DNA from: JACVRN01 sp035276685
Lineage (GTDB): Bacteria; Acidobacteriota; Blastocatellia; Pyrinomonadales; Pyrinomonadaceae
Reading direction: 5' to 3'
Length of the DNA: 64,000 bases
Assembly: GCA_035276685.1 (NCBI GenBank)
Contig: DATELK010000064.1
Coordinates: forward strand, 4,758 to 68,757
The translations under genes were made by a program, and so were the position numbers. Shown here piece by piece: positions 35,614 through 43,796 of this stretch. The notes under the pieces were generated by a model. That model saw only the letters and a program-made list of their open reading frames with translations. It was not told the origin of the DNA and made no database searches. Within the stretch, counting starts at the first letter, position 1. Each line of letters opens with the position of its first letter.

Positions 35614-36981
35614 TCACACTTCAGTGGTGTAGGCCTCAATCGCCTCTTTGATAATATAACGATAGGGCATGCTGCCGTAGCCCGGGTCAGGCCGCCCGTA
35701 GCCCCACGTCTTATCCCAGCTATTTTTGAAGATAAAGTAGCCGTCGCTGTGCGTGGCGTCGTTGTCACGATAGCCTACAAGACAAACCGCGTGGGCTCCG
35801 TCCGGCTCTATGTTAACGGGCAGGGAGATTACGCCCTCGCGCCAGGCGAAGTCGTCCGTCCAGAAGTGATAGGTGTAGACTGATATGCCTACGCAGTGGC
35901 CTGCCGCCAGCGCACTCTTCACAGCCTTGATTGAGTTGTGTGTGAGCTGCGAGTAGTTCAGTATGCGCTGCTGTTTGTTGCCCTTAAAAGTTTTCTTGGC
36001 GAGAGCCGCGAGCGGCCCCTGAGCCTCGTTACCCGTTTTCGGTAACGGGTTATAAGCCCACTCCTTCTCCGTGCAGATGCCGCCCGCGAGCATCTCCTTA
36101 GGCACGCCGTTGAGCAGCACCTGAACGGCGTATTCGATAAACGTCCCTTCGTCGTTCATCGCGCCGTCAATGTTTTTACAACCCCAGTAGAGATATTGCT
36201 CCGACAGGTCTAGCTTCAACGTGGCCTTGCCCTTCTTGACAAGCTCCGCTTCCATGCAGGCGGCGGCCGCGTGGGCTACGCAAGTGCCGCGCATTCCCTG
36301 ATTCTTAACCGGCGTGACATGCACGGTCAGGTCTACTTTGGAGGGCAGGCCGGGCGTCACGGCCGAGGCGGGCAACTTTGGCGGGGCGGTCGCCGCCTTC
36401 TTCGTGACCGGCACACCCTTGGCCTTTGCCAGCACGTTCAGGTTAACGCCTCTCCGGACGGGAAAGCGTGGCGAGACACGCACCAGCGCGCTGTTGTCGG
36501 CGTTTGATTCCAGCGCGCTGATGAACTCCTTGATGCGCTCTTCGCGCACCTTCAGGTATTTCGAAAAGGCTTTGACCTCCGCCTCGTAGTCATCTTTAAT
36601 GCGATGATAAAGGGCCGAGACGGTGCGAATGCCCACATCGTTCAGCTTTGCGGTTATCTCACTGCTGTCCCTCCTGAAATACTGCTCAATCTCGCTCGCA
36701 AACCTGTCCTTGCTGCCCGGCGCGAGTCTCACGTCCTCAATCGGCAAGCTGCTTTCGGCGAGGCGCGCGTTGTAGATAACGTTGCCCGATAGAGTGCCTT
36801 CTACGACGACATCCTGGCCGTCCAAATATCCGAACAGCTTTTCTCCCATCTCTTCCATTGCCTTCATGGAGAGAGCGGCCTGTTGCGGAAAGGGGATAAG
36901 GATGTAGGTGTCTCGCCGCGTCTCTAGCTTTGCGCGGGACTTCTGTACTCGTATGACCCCGTTGAATTTTCTGGCAGGCAT
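35614..36981 (-). CDS. C1A (papain-like) cysteine protease with N-terminal adaptor
   Basis: 455 residues from the ATG at 36981, which has AAGGAGG 7 bases upstream. Residues 1-85 are a beta-rich region (VVVEGTLSGNVIYNA), 95-160 a helical domain like that in the next gene, and 215-455 the protease: oxyanion Gln 228 and Cys 234 in KNQGMRGTCVAHA, His 397 in GAHAVCLVGY, Asn 420 in FKNSWDKTWG. No signal peptide, so it is probably cytoplasmic or released by another route. Confidence 0.9.
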   Translation of the reverse strand: MPARKFNGVIRVQKSRAKLETRRDTYILIPFPQQAALSMKAMEEMGEKLFGYLDGQDVVVEGTLSGNVIYNARLAESSLPIEDVRLAPGSKDRFASEIEQYFRRDSSEITAKLNDVGIRTVSALYHRIKDDYEAEVKAFSKYLKVREERIKEFISALESNADNSALVRVSPRFPVRRGVNLNVLAKAKGVPVTKKAATAPPKLPASAVTPGLPSKVDLTVHVTPVKNQGMRGTCVAHAAAACMEAELVKKGKATLKLDLSEQYLYWGCKNIDGAMNDEGTFIEYAVQVLLNGVPKEMLAGGICTEKEWAYNPLPKTGNEAQGPLAALAKKTFKGNKQQRILNYSQLTHNSIKAVKSALAAGHCVGISVYTYHFWTDDFAWREGVISLPVNIEPDGAHAVCLVGYRDNDATHSDGYFIFKNSWDKTWGYGRPDPGYGSMPYRYIIKEAIEAYTTEV

Positions 36982-37257
36982 CGAAGTACCTCCTTGAGGA
37001 ATAAGGTCGAAAGGCTGCCCGATTATGTCACCCTCAGCCGTCCCTAACAAGAAAAATTCCTCTAAAGACAGCCCATGTAAAGTGAGGTTAGAAAACGTTA
37101 GGAAAGCAAGGGAACGTCCACGGTAATGAAGTCCTGATTCTTACAGATTACTCTGGCGCGCGTGCGGTGAAGCCGGATAGAATGGGCGGGTCTTGCTTAC
37201 CCTACGTGCGAGGCGGCCCGGAGCCTTGAGCCCAGAAGGTTCCTTTCTCTTATCGCC

Positions 37258-39789
37258 ATGACCCTTTCCCCCGGCACACGTCTGGGACGTTATGAAATCC
37301 GCTCGAAGCTAGGCTCGGGCGGGATGAGCGAAGTTTATCTGGCCCAGGACACGCAGCTGCGCCGCCACGTCGCGCTCAAGTTCCTCTCCGTCAAGTACAG
37401 CCAGAGCGAGGAGCGGCTGCGCCGCTTCAAGCAGGAGGCTTACGCCGTCGCCGCGCTCAACCATCCGAACATAGCCCACATATACGAGATAGGAGAGCTG
37501 GACGACCATCACTTCATAGTCATGGAGTACGTCGAGGGCGAGACGCTGCGCGAGAAGATTCATCGCGCCCGCGAGCCTCTACGCCAGCTACTTAAATACA
37601 TGGTGCAGGTGGCCGAAGGGCTGACCAAAGCGCACACGGAAGGCATAGTCCACCGCGACCTCAAGCCGGACAACATCATGATAACGGAGGACGGCTACGC
37701 GAAGATTCTGGACTTCGGGCTGGCGAAGCTGATGGAGAAGCAGTCCGAGTCAGGCGAAGCCCCCGAAGGCGACACTATCCTGATGACGCAGCATTCCATG
37801 CCCGGCACTGTGATGGGTACCGTAGGCTACATGTCGCCCGAACAGGCGCAGGGGCGTGTGCAGGAGATAGACCATCGCTCTGACATCTTCTCCTACGGCT
37901 GCATACTGTTTGAGGCCGCTACGGGCAGGAAGGCTTTCAAGGGCAAGGACGCTCTGGACTCCATGCACATGATTGTCTACGCAGCAGCGCCGCGCATCAA
38001 GGAGATAAACCCGGCCGCGCCTGATGCTTTGCAGGATGTCATAGACAGGTGCCTTGAAAAGGAGATAGAGAAGCGTTACTACTCAATCAGGGACGTGGGC
38101 GAAGAGCTTGAGGCTCTGCGTCACGAGATGAAGAGCGGCGCTGACTCTCAAGCTCCTTCCGCTCCGCAGCATTCCCTTGCGAGCAGCGACACCGTTCTGC
38201 TCACGGGCGAAGCAGGCAAGAGCATGGACGAGTCTTCGCGCACGGCGAGCGATGCAAGAGAGAGTCTTGCTCAGCCGCAGGTCTCAAGCGCCGAATACAT
38301 CGTAACCAACATCAGGCGTCACAAGGGCGTTTTCATCACCGCCCTGCTCCTGCTGCTGGTCGTAGGAGCGGGCCTCTCCTACCTGTACCTCAGGCGGGAG
38401 CGAGCGCCGCTCGACTCAATCGCCGTCATGCCTTTCAGTAACCAGACGGGCGACCCGGAATCCGAATACATCTCGGACGGTTTGACCGAGAGCATCATCA
38501 ACAGTCTCACGCAGCTTCCAGACCTTCGCGTCATAGCCCGCAGCTCCGTCTTTCGCTACAAGGGGAAGGCCACAGACCCCATAGCCTTCGGTAAAGAGCT
38601 TGGCGTGCGCGCAGTCCTGACGGGCCGCGTGGTGCAGCGAGGCGACAATCTTTCGGTCAGCGTGGAGCTGGTGGACGTGCGCGACAACAAGCAGCTCTGG
38701 GGCGAGCAGTACGAGCGAAAGATGTCAGACCTGCTGGTCGTGCAGCGAGAGATAGCGCAGGAAATCTCATCGAACCTTCGCACCAGAATTTCCGGCGACG
38801 TGGAGCGGCGCGTCACGAAGCGCTACACGGAGAACGCCGAGGCCTACCAGCTATACCTGAAGGGCCGCTACTTCTGGAACAAGCGCACGCGCGACGACCT
38901 CAGGAAATCAATCGACTACTTTAATCAGGCGATTGAGCGCGACCCTAACTACGCGCTGGCCTACGCGGGACTCGCGGACGCCTACGTGCTCTTTCCCGGT
39001 TATGCCGTCAGCAGCCCGCAGGACTCTTACCCCAAGGCAAAGGCGGCGGCGCGTCGCGCGCTTGAGATAGACGACGCGCTCGCGGAAGCGCACGCCGCGC
39101 TCGGCCTTGAGCTTTTCGCCTTTGAATGGAACGCCCCTGAAGCCACCAAGGAGTTCCGCCGCGCCATAGAGCTTAATCCTAATTACGCAACTGCGCGCCA
39201 CTGGTACGGCAATCAGGTGCTGCTCTACACGGGCCGCTTCGACGAAGCCATAGCCGAGATGAAGCGTGCGCTTGAGCTTGACCCGCTCTCGCTGATAGTC
39301 AACGCAGACCTGGGCGACACCTACTTCTACTCGCGCCGTTACGACCAGGCCGTAGAGCAGCTTTTGAAGACGATAGAGATGGACGAGAGCTTTTACTACG
39401 CGCACTACGAGCTTGGCATGGCCTACGAGATGAAGGGCTCTTACAACGAAGCCATAGCGCAGTACCAGAGGGCACGCGCGCTCAACAGCGACCCACGCGT
39501 GCTTGCGCTACTCGGCCACGCCTACGCCGCATCCGGCAGGAGAGACGAAGCGCTCAAGGTGCTCGACCAGTTGAAGGAGATAGCCGGCCAGCAGTACATC
39601 CCCGCCTATCACTTCGTCATACTCTACGCCGGGCTCGGAGACAAAGACGCCGCCTTCGAGTGGCTAGAGAAGACCTACCGCGACCGCACCTCCCGCATGA
39701 CCATCCTACAGGTAGACCCCTACCTAGACCCCCTGCGCCCAGACCCCCGCTTCCCCGATCTAGTCAACCGCGTAGGCCTTCAGAAATAA
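37258..39789 (+). CDS. Membrane Ser/Thr protein kinase with TolB-like and TPR domains
   Basis: 843 residues. The kinase domain (about 11-280) has Gly-rich LGSGGMSEVYLA, Lys 41, HRDLKPDN at 132-139, DFG at 152-154 and GTVGYMSPEQ. One membrane helix follows at about 355-376. The outer part starts with a TolB/FlgO-like domain (about 382-520; IAVMPFSNQTGDPESEYISDG) and six or more TPR repeats (about 525-830). The plan is common in Acidobacteriota. The last 45 bases recur 1.2 kb downstream. Confidence 0.94.
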   Translation: MTLSPGTRLGRYEIRSKLGSGGMSEVYLAQDTQLRRHVALKFLSVKYSQSEERLRRFKQEAYAVAALNHPNIAHIYEIGELDDHHFIVMEYVEGETLREKIHRAREPLRQLLKYMVQVAEGLTKAHTEGIVHRDLKPDNIMITEDGYAKILDFGLAKLMEKQSESGEAPEGDTILMTQHSMPGTVMGTVGYMSPEQAQGRVQEIDHRSDIFSYGCILFEAATGRKAFKGKDALDSMHMIVYAAAPRIKEINPAAPDALQDVIDRCLEKEIEKRYYSIRDVGEELEALRHEMKSGADSQAPSAPQHSLASSDTVLLTGEAGKSMDESSRTASDARESLAQPQVSSAEYIVTNIRRHKGVFITALLLLLVVGAGLSYLYLRRERAPLDSIAVMPFSNQTGDPESEYISDGLTESIINSLTQLPDLRVIARSSVFRYKGKATDPIAFGKELGVRAVLTGRVVQRGDNLSVSVELVDVRDNKQLWGEQYERKMSDLLVVQREIAQEISSNLRTRISGDVERRVTKRYTENAEAYQLYLKGRYFWNKRTRDDLRKSIDYFNQAIERDPNYALAYAGLADAYVLFPGYAVSSPQDSYPKAKAAARRALEIDDALAEAHAALGLELFAFEWNAPEATKEFRRAIELNPNYATARHWYGNQVLLYTGRFDEAIAEMKRALELDPLSLIVNADLGDTYFYSRRYDQAVEQLLKTIEMDESFYYAHYELGMAYEMKGSYNEAIAQYQRARALNSDPRVLALLGHAYAASGRRDEALKVLDQLKEIAGQQYIPAYHFVILYAGLGDKDAAFEWLEKTYRDRTSRMTILQVDPYLDPLRPDPRFPDLVNRVGLQK
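39745..39789. repeat. 45-bp direct repeat, copy A (kinase 3' end)
   Basis: The last 14 codons and the stop of the kinase gene. They match 40951-40995 at 44 of 45 positions (T against C at the 15th base). The two copies bracket the RelA/SpoT unit. Confidence 0.92.
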
Positions 39790-39846
39790 TTCATACGAAG
39801 CGCACCAAAAATAAGAGACAATCCCCGGTCTAATGAGTTGTTAGTC
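39790..39846 (-). other. attC-like site 1 (array boundary)
   Basis: On the minus strand it begins GACTAACAACTCATTAGACC (left core and arm) and runs toward the kinase stop. A matching right core is not evident. It marks the distal end of the cassette array next to the kinase gene. Confidence 0.5.
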
Positions 39847-39860
39847 TGCTGCGGAACTGT

Positions 39861-39887
39861 TTGCGAGAAGCAATAAGATGATAAAAT
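39861..39887 (+). promoter_or_regulatory. Possible promoter of the RelA/SpoT-domain gene
   Basis: TTGCGA and TAAAAT are separated by 15 bases, 19 bases before the ATG. The spacer is short and there is no ribosome site, so a near-leaderless transcript is possible. Weak evidence. Confidence 0.3.
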
Positions 39888-39905
39888 ACTGAATGTATTT
39901 GCGCG

Positions 39906-40667
39906 ATGACAAGAGAAATAACTAAAACACAAATTGACCGATTAGGTGAGCGTCTCAAGAAAGGCAGCATTAGCGATGATGATTTGAGACTTCTTGACCA
40001 ATATCGCCGTTCATTTTCAGAAGCGTATGACATTGTCGTTGGAACTATCAGGAAAGAGCTAAACCTTGAGCCCACGGGGAGACCGGCAAAATCAACCACG
40101 TCTATATCTGACAAGCTACGCAGAGAAAGCATTCGATTGACACAGATTCAGGATATTGCAGGCTGTAGACTGATTGTGCCGGATATAGCAGGTCAGGATT
40201 CAGTTGTTGACTCTCTCAAAAATCTCTTTGGGAATGTTACTGTCGTTGACCGCCGTCAGCGACCGAGCCACGGTTATAGAGCCGTCCATGTGATTGTTAA
40301 CTTGCTCAATAAGACGATTGAGATACAGGTCAGGACTTCGCTACAACATATATGGGCCGAGCTTTCGGAAAAATTTTCCGATGTTGTGAGCCCGGCGATT
40401 AAATACGGCGGAGGGGATGAAGGCATTCAAACAACTCTCATGGATTGGTCTTCTCTATTTGCTAAAGAAGAATCGCTTGAGGTGAAAATTGCACATATAG
40501 CAGCGCAGTTATCTACGCGAGACAATATTACGGATGAAGACAAGCAGAGAATGGTCAATATTGAAAATGAGATGAATAGTTTTAGACAAAAAGTTTTCAA
40601 AGATATTCGCGCTGCTATGAAGGAGTTGGAAGAAATAAAAGGAGGAAGCAATGATATTTCTGATTGA
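39906..40667 (+). CDS. RelA/SpoT-domain nucleotidyltransferase
   Basis: 253 residues, clearly AT-richer than its surroundings. Alarmone-synthetase motifs: QIQDIAGCRLIV near 80-91, RPSHGYRAVHV at 119-129 and EIQVRTSLQHIWAE at 139-152. A coiled coil covers about 205-250. No hydrolase, TGS or ACT domain, so it is a small-alarmone-synthetase or toxSAS type that makes (p)ppGpp-like signals or pyrophosphorylates tRNA. It is followed by an overlapping 78-codon gene. It lies in the cassette array but points against the attC orientation. Confidence 0.85.
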   Translation: MTREITKTQIDRLGERLKKGSISDDDLRLLDQYRRSFSEAYDIVVGTIRKELNLEPTGRPAKSTTSISDKLRRESIRLTQIQDIAGCRLIVPDIAGQDSVVDSLKNLFGNVTVVDRRQRPSHGYRAVHVIVNLLNKTIEIQVRTSLQHIWAELSEKFSDVVSPAIKYGGGDEGIQTTLMDWSSLFAKEESLEVKIAHIAAQLSTRDNITDEDKQRMVNIENEMNSFRQKVFKDIRAAMKELEEIKGGSNDISD

Positions 40668-40887
40668 GTATGACCGCAGTCGCGGACGCATAGTTACTTT
40701 TAGAGAGTTCGATGATTCAGAGCAGCAGAAAGCAGACGAAGCCCGGCTTGAAATGGAGCTTGAGCTTAACCGTTTAGGAACAGAGCGCGAGGTGGTTTTA
40801 TTGGAGGCATCGACGGAAGAAGCTCTACGGCGCACCCACCGCCGCTACTTTGAGAATTTAAGTGAGCTCGTTAATTCACCCTCATAA
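40651..40887 (+). CDS. Small partner of the RelA/SpoT-domain protein
   Basis: 78 residues, acidic and helical, with a short beta start (MIFLIEYDRSRGRIVTFREF). Its ATG lies inside the 3' end of the RelA/SpoT gene behind a strong AAAGGAGG site, so translation is coupled. This arrangement suggests a dedicated partner, possibly an antitoxin; no family recognised. Confidence 0.65.
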   Translation: MIFLIEYDRSRGRIVTFREFDDSEQQKADEARLEMELELNRLGTEREVVLLEASTEEALRRTHRRYFENLSELVNSPS

Positions 40888-40950
40888 TATAACTCTCTTG
40901 CTTTAAGACGGCCTGACACAGAACCATACCGTAGGCTGACCTCTATCCAG

Positions 40951-40995
40951 CCCCGCTTCCCCGACCTAGTCAACCGCGTAGGCCTTCAGAAATAA
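40951..40995. repeat. 45-bp direct repeat, copy B
   Basis: A detached copy of the kinase gene's last 14 codons and stop (would read PRFPDLVNRVGLQK then stop) with no gene before it. It is followed by an attC-like site just as copy A is. Confidence 0.92.
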
Positions 40996-41061
40996 CCAGC
41001 TGAAGCACACTTTGGATAAAAGCCGTTTTAGCCAACACTCCGGTCGAATGAATTGTTAGAT
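40996..41061 (-). other. attC-like site 2
   Basis: Minus strand starts ATCTAACAATTCATTCGACC, close to the left end of classical attC sites (RYYYAAC then AATTCATTC). The right core is unclear. It follows the stop of the 41159-41809 gene by about 100 bases. Confidence 0.6.
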
Positions 41062-41158
41062 GCAGCGCGAAAGAAATAGCTCAAATATGAGTTTTATAAA
41101 CTCCGCTTTTATTTAGGTTCATCTTCTGAGGACGGTGGCTCCCTAAATTTTTCATCAA

Positions 41159-41809
41159 TTATGCTGAAAAGCTTTCTTCTAATGTTTGAGTATTCTGTTC
41201 AAACTTTGGCAGTACGTCTTCAATTCGTGTTGAGAAGGTATTCATATCAGAAGCAGATAGCATTGCGATTTTCCTGAAATCGCTCGCCTTAACGCCCCCA
41301 GGCACACTGCTTAGTCTGTTTATATTTGAAGTATGTTGCTCGAATTTAGCGGCTATGTTTCGAGTCTCTTTATCAATAACAGATATTATATTAGTTAATT
41401 CCTGAGCGGCTTCCTCCCCCTCTGTTAAATGGTCTAAGAAACCTTTTTCATTCTCGTCTTCAGAAATCTCAACAACAAGCTGCTCATCATCTTTTGGTTT
41501 GTTATTTAAGGCACCTTCTACATGTTTAGGCGGCAGTTGAATTTTCGCTACACCTTGACGGGGCGCAGGGGCTCCCCGTAATAAGCCTTCCGTGCTTAAG
41601 TCTTCATCAATCTCATCCCAATGAATACCATAACCTCCTCCTACAATTTGCCAATTCTTCCTCTGAGCTTCAGTAGCATTCAGTAAACGCGGATACCAGA
41701 CAAGAGGGACAGAAATTGTCCTTCCATCCATTAATCTTACGCTTAGCTCATCTTCGGCAACTCTTACATCTGCCACCCGCTCATCAGCGGCCAATGCCAA
41801 AATACCCAT
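41159..41809 (-). CDS. DUF2442-domain protein with helical extension
   Basis: 216 residues. The N-terminal 75 residues (DVRVAEDELSVRLMDGRTIS, then PLVWYPRLLNATEAQRKNW) are a DUF2442 domain. The rest is an acidic linker and a predicted helical tail without a known family. DUF2442 genes usually follow DUF4160 genes as a pair of unknown, toxin-antitoxin-like character; here the upstream DUF4160 is broken and overlaps this start. Confidence 0.75.
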   Translation of the reverse strand: MGILALAADERVADVRVAEDELSVRLMDGRTISVPLVWYPRLLNATEAQRKNWQIVGGGYGIHWDEIDEDLSTEGLLRGAPAPRQGVAKIQLPPKHVEGALNNKPKDDEQLVVEISEDENEKGFLDHLTEGEEAAQELTNIISVIDKETRNIAAKFEQHTSNINRLSSVPGGVKASDFRKIAMLSASDMNTFSTRIEDVLPKFEQNTQTLEESFSA

Positions 41810-42025
41810 TCCAAGCCTCCAATAAATCTGTTTGATGTTCGCGAATCAGTCCCTCAATCTGACGCAACTCTCTTGCACTAAAGCCAAAGTTACGCGCATG
41901 GCTCACAGGATTCAACCAAAACTTAGCTGACAGGTTACACGATCCACGTGGACATGGGGCGGTTAGTTTGGCTCATGGCTGTAAAAATAAATGCGATAGG
42001 CACCATGTCTCAGTACTGTAGGCAT
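41784..42025 (-). pseudogene. Broken DUF4160 gene
   Basis: Reading from the ATG at 42025 gives MPTVLRHGAYRIYFYSHEPN, then a TAA at 41963-41965, then PPHVHVDR. The frame then shifts near 41935, after which AKFWLNPV, GFSARELRQIEGLI and LLEAWNGYF follow to a TGA at 41784. These segments match the DUF4160 family from start to end. One stop and one frameshift disrupt it. The end overlaps the DUF2442 start, as in intact pairs. Confidence 0.85.
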
Positions 42026-42057
42026 AATGCAGATTATACTTTATTTAACAAGCGAGC

Positions 42058-42108
42058 ATCTAACTACGATTAGACTGTTAATAGCGGCGCTTGACCGAAT
42101 TGTTATTG
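42058..42108 (-). other. attC-like site 3
   Basis: Minus strand: CAATAACAATTCGGTCAAGC, ending in CTATTAACAGTCTAATCGTA then GTTAGAT, a good RRRY core. The right half is shared with sites 9 and 12. Confidence 0.6.
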
Positions 42109-42174
42109 AGGTGAAGAGGGCGCGTCTGCCGTTCCTTTGGGGGAAGACAGACGCGCTCTCTTCGGGTTAGGGGT

Positions 42175-42543
42175 TTATTCTTCGGGGGTATCGTCGCCGC
42201 CGCCTTTGCGGTGGAGGCCGCTTCTGCGCTCGCTCTTTCGCTTGTAGCCGAAGGACTGGTAAAGCGCGGAGTCGGGGCCTTCCGTGGGGTCTGCACGCAC
42301 TCCGTTGACCACGAGGTCTGCTCTCTCTAAGAAAGCTTCGTCGGCGCGCTCTCGCTCCACTATAGCCTGCTTGAGTTGGTCTTCAAGCTCATCTATGCGG
42401 TCGCGCGCGGCTTTCGACAGGTCTGCCAGAGCGCGGAATTGTGGGAACGCCATCCCGCCGAAGCTTTTATCCGGCGCGAGAGTTTCCCACGCATTCAACA
42501 TTCTCTCCATCTTCTCTTCTACTTCTTTTGGCCCTTTAGGCAT
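42175..42543 (-). CDS. Conserved hypothetical protein
   Basis: 122 residues from the ATG at 42543, with AAAGGAA upstream; the longer upstream frame runs into a repeat array and is not credible. The sequence MPKGPKEVEEKMERMLNAWE opens a helical protein with a coiled coil (about 45-75), then a basic Gly-rich tail. I recall close relatives in soil bacteria but know no function. Cassette between attC sites 3 and 4. Confidence 0.65.
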   Translation of the reverse strand: MPKGPKEVEEKMERMLNAWETLAPDKSFGGMAFPQFRALADLSKAARDRIDELEDQLKQAIVERERADEAFLERADLVVNGVRADPTEGPDSALYQSFGYKRKSERRSGLHRKGGGDDTPEE

Positions 42544-42701
42544 GTGAGTTTTCCTTTCCGTGCGCCCAAAGAGGGCACACCATTCGTAGGGTTTATTAGG
42601 TGACGTGCTGGTGAGGCACGCAGAAGGTTTCGTCATTGCGCGAGCGTGTAGGAAAGAGTACGCCCGCGCGCCTACATCCCGTGAGTTCGATAGAGAAACG
42701 C

Positions 42702-43050
42702 GGTTTTCCGAGGAAATTCGAGGATTTCTGCCTCGGCAAGACGGATTTTCGCCTCTGGAATCGCTATTTTTGCACCGGGAAGCGTAAATTCCAAGGCCGG
42801 AATCGTAAAACCCGGCCCGGGTTACGCGCAACTCAGCCTAGGTAACGCGCAACCCGGTTCAGGTAACGTGTTACTCGGCTTAGGTAATGCGTAACTTGGT
42901 TCAGGTAACGCACAACCTTGCCAAGGTTGCGTGTTACCCGGGCTGGGTATCGCGTAACCCGGACTAGGTTGAGCATTACCTGAACCGGGTTGCGCGATTC
43001 CCTCTTCAGGTATTGCAATCCCCGGTTAGGGAATCGCAATTCTTGCTGAT
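42702..43050. repeat. 21-bp-period degenerate repeat array
   Basis: From 42757 to 43050 there are 14 consecutive 21-base units in exact register, each starting GG and most fitting GGTAACGCGNAACCCGGNNNA, for example at 42841, 42862 and 42883. Earlier, less regular units reach back to about 42702. Units are near-palindromic (GGTAACGCG and CGCGTTACC types). There are no unique spacers, so it is not CRISPR. It lies upstream of the 42175-42543 gene and ends against attC site 4. Confidence 0.9.
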
Positions 43051-43094
43051 GGAAATCAAGCTTTATTCGGCTAGGGTTGAATTAGTCGTTAGGC
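43051..43094 (-). other. attC-like site 4 (truncated)
   Basis: Minus strand GCCTAACGACTAATTCAACC, continuing GAATAAAGCTTGATTTCCATC, close to site 7. The right half is missing and replaced by the 21-bp repeat array. It follows the lipoprotein gene stop by about 17 bases. Confidence 0.6.
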
Positions 43095-43110
43095 TGCTCG
43101 TGAGCGAAGA

Positions 43111-43674
43111 CTAGCCGCCTGCCGAATAGGTGAAGCTAACGTCCGACTCAGCGACTACGTTTCCGTCGCGAGACTTCGTTAGCTTGCCCTTCAATATAAC
43201 CTCGTCCGACGGCGGCGGGTTAGAGGAGAAGTCATCCAGCTTCTGGAAAGTCCCGGTAAAACTGTAGCTGACTCCGCTCACCGTAGCGGTGGAAAAAGTC
43301 AGGCTCCTGCCGTTCAGCTTCGGGCTCACAAGCTTATAATCCTGAGCAGACCTGCGCTTCGGCCGTATGAAGCCGTTCAGCGGAGCAGGCTTGCCATTCT
43401 CATCTATAGTGGCCAGTGACAGGTGCTCAATCTCGGAGAACTCGCCGGGCACGTTTCCTTTTATAAAGTATGCGCCGGTGACATCGCCCTGCGCGTTTGC
43501 GCTCGCATTCGACTGGCTGGTATCTGCGGGCTTGGAGGGCTGAGCCGCAGCCGTAGCAGACGGCGAAGCTGTGGCCATCGCTTTGTTACTATTCTCCGCG
43601 CCGGAATTGGATGCCGTACTGCATCCCATAGCCAGTAAGCCAAAGAGAGCGCACGCCGGAAACAGACGATTCAT
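43111..43674 (-). CDS. Cassette-borne lipoprotein
   Basis: 187 residues with a lipobox, LAMGC, at 14-18. A Ser/Ala/Asn-rich linker (about 20-65) precedes a beta-rich domain (about 70-187) with no recognised family. Probably an envelope lipoprotein. Single-gene cassette between attC sites 4 and 5. Confidence 0.75.
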   Translation of the reverse strand: MNRLFPACALFGLLAMGCSTASNSGAENSNKAMATASPSATAAAQPSKPADTSQSNASANAQGDVTGAYFIKGNVPGEFSEIEHLSLATIDENGKPAPLNGFIRPKRRSAQDYKLVSPKLNGRSLTFSTATVSGVSYSFTGTFQKLDDFSSNPPPSDEVILKGKLTKSRDGNVVAESDVSFTYSAGG

Positions 43675-43711
43675 CTATTAATCTCCCACTAGTCAGAATA
43701 GAACAGCACGT

Positions 43712-43773
43712 CCTTAAACCTACGCGCCACTATACAACGAAACAGCCCGCTACGGTTGAATGAGTTGTTAGAT
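43712..43773 (-). other. attC-like site 5
   Basis: Minus strand ATCTAACAACTCATTCAACC, a typical left end. The right end is ambiguous near CCTTAAACC at 43712. It lies 23 bases after the Uma2 gene stop. Confidence 0.6.
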
Positions 43774-43796
43774 GCTGTATTGAGGCGAAGGCATGG

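Noticed and set aside
39906..40667. Full-length Rel/SpoT stringent-response enzyme
   Set aside because: At 253 residues only the synthetase-type domain is present; no HD, TGS or ACT domain.
42544..42831. N-terminal extension of the 42175-42543 gene
   Set aside because: The extension enters the 21-bp repeat array and lacks a start signal, while the ATG at 42543 has one.
42833..43039. 68-residue protein with RVTRYLN-type heptads
   Set aside because: The heptads are the direct result of a 21-base DNA period; no ribosome site, and variable units would not keep a fold.
42702..43050. CRISPR array
   Set aside because: The units follow each other directly with a 21-base period; no constant repeat with unique spacers and no cas genes.
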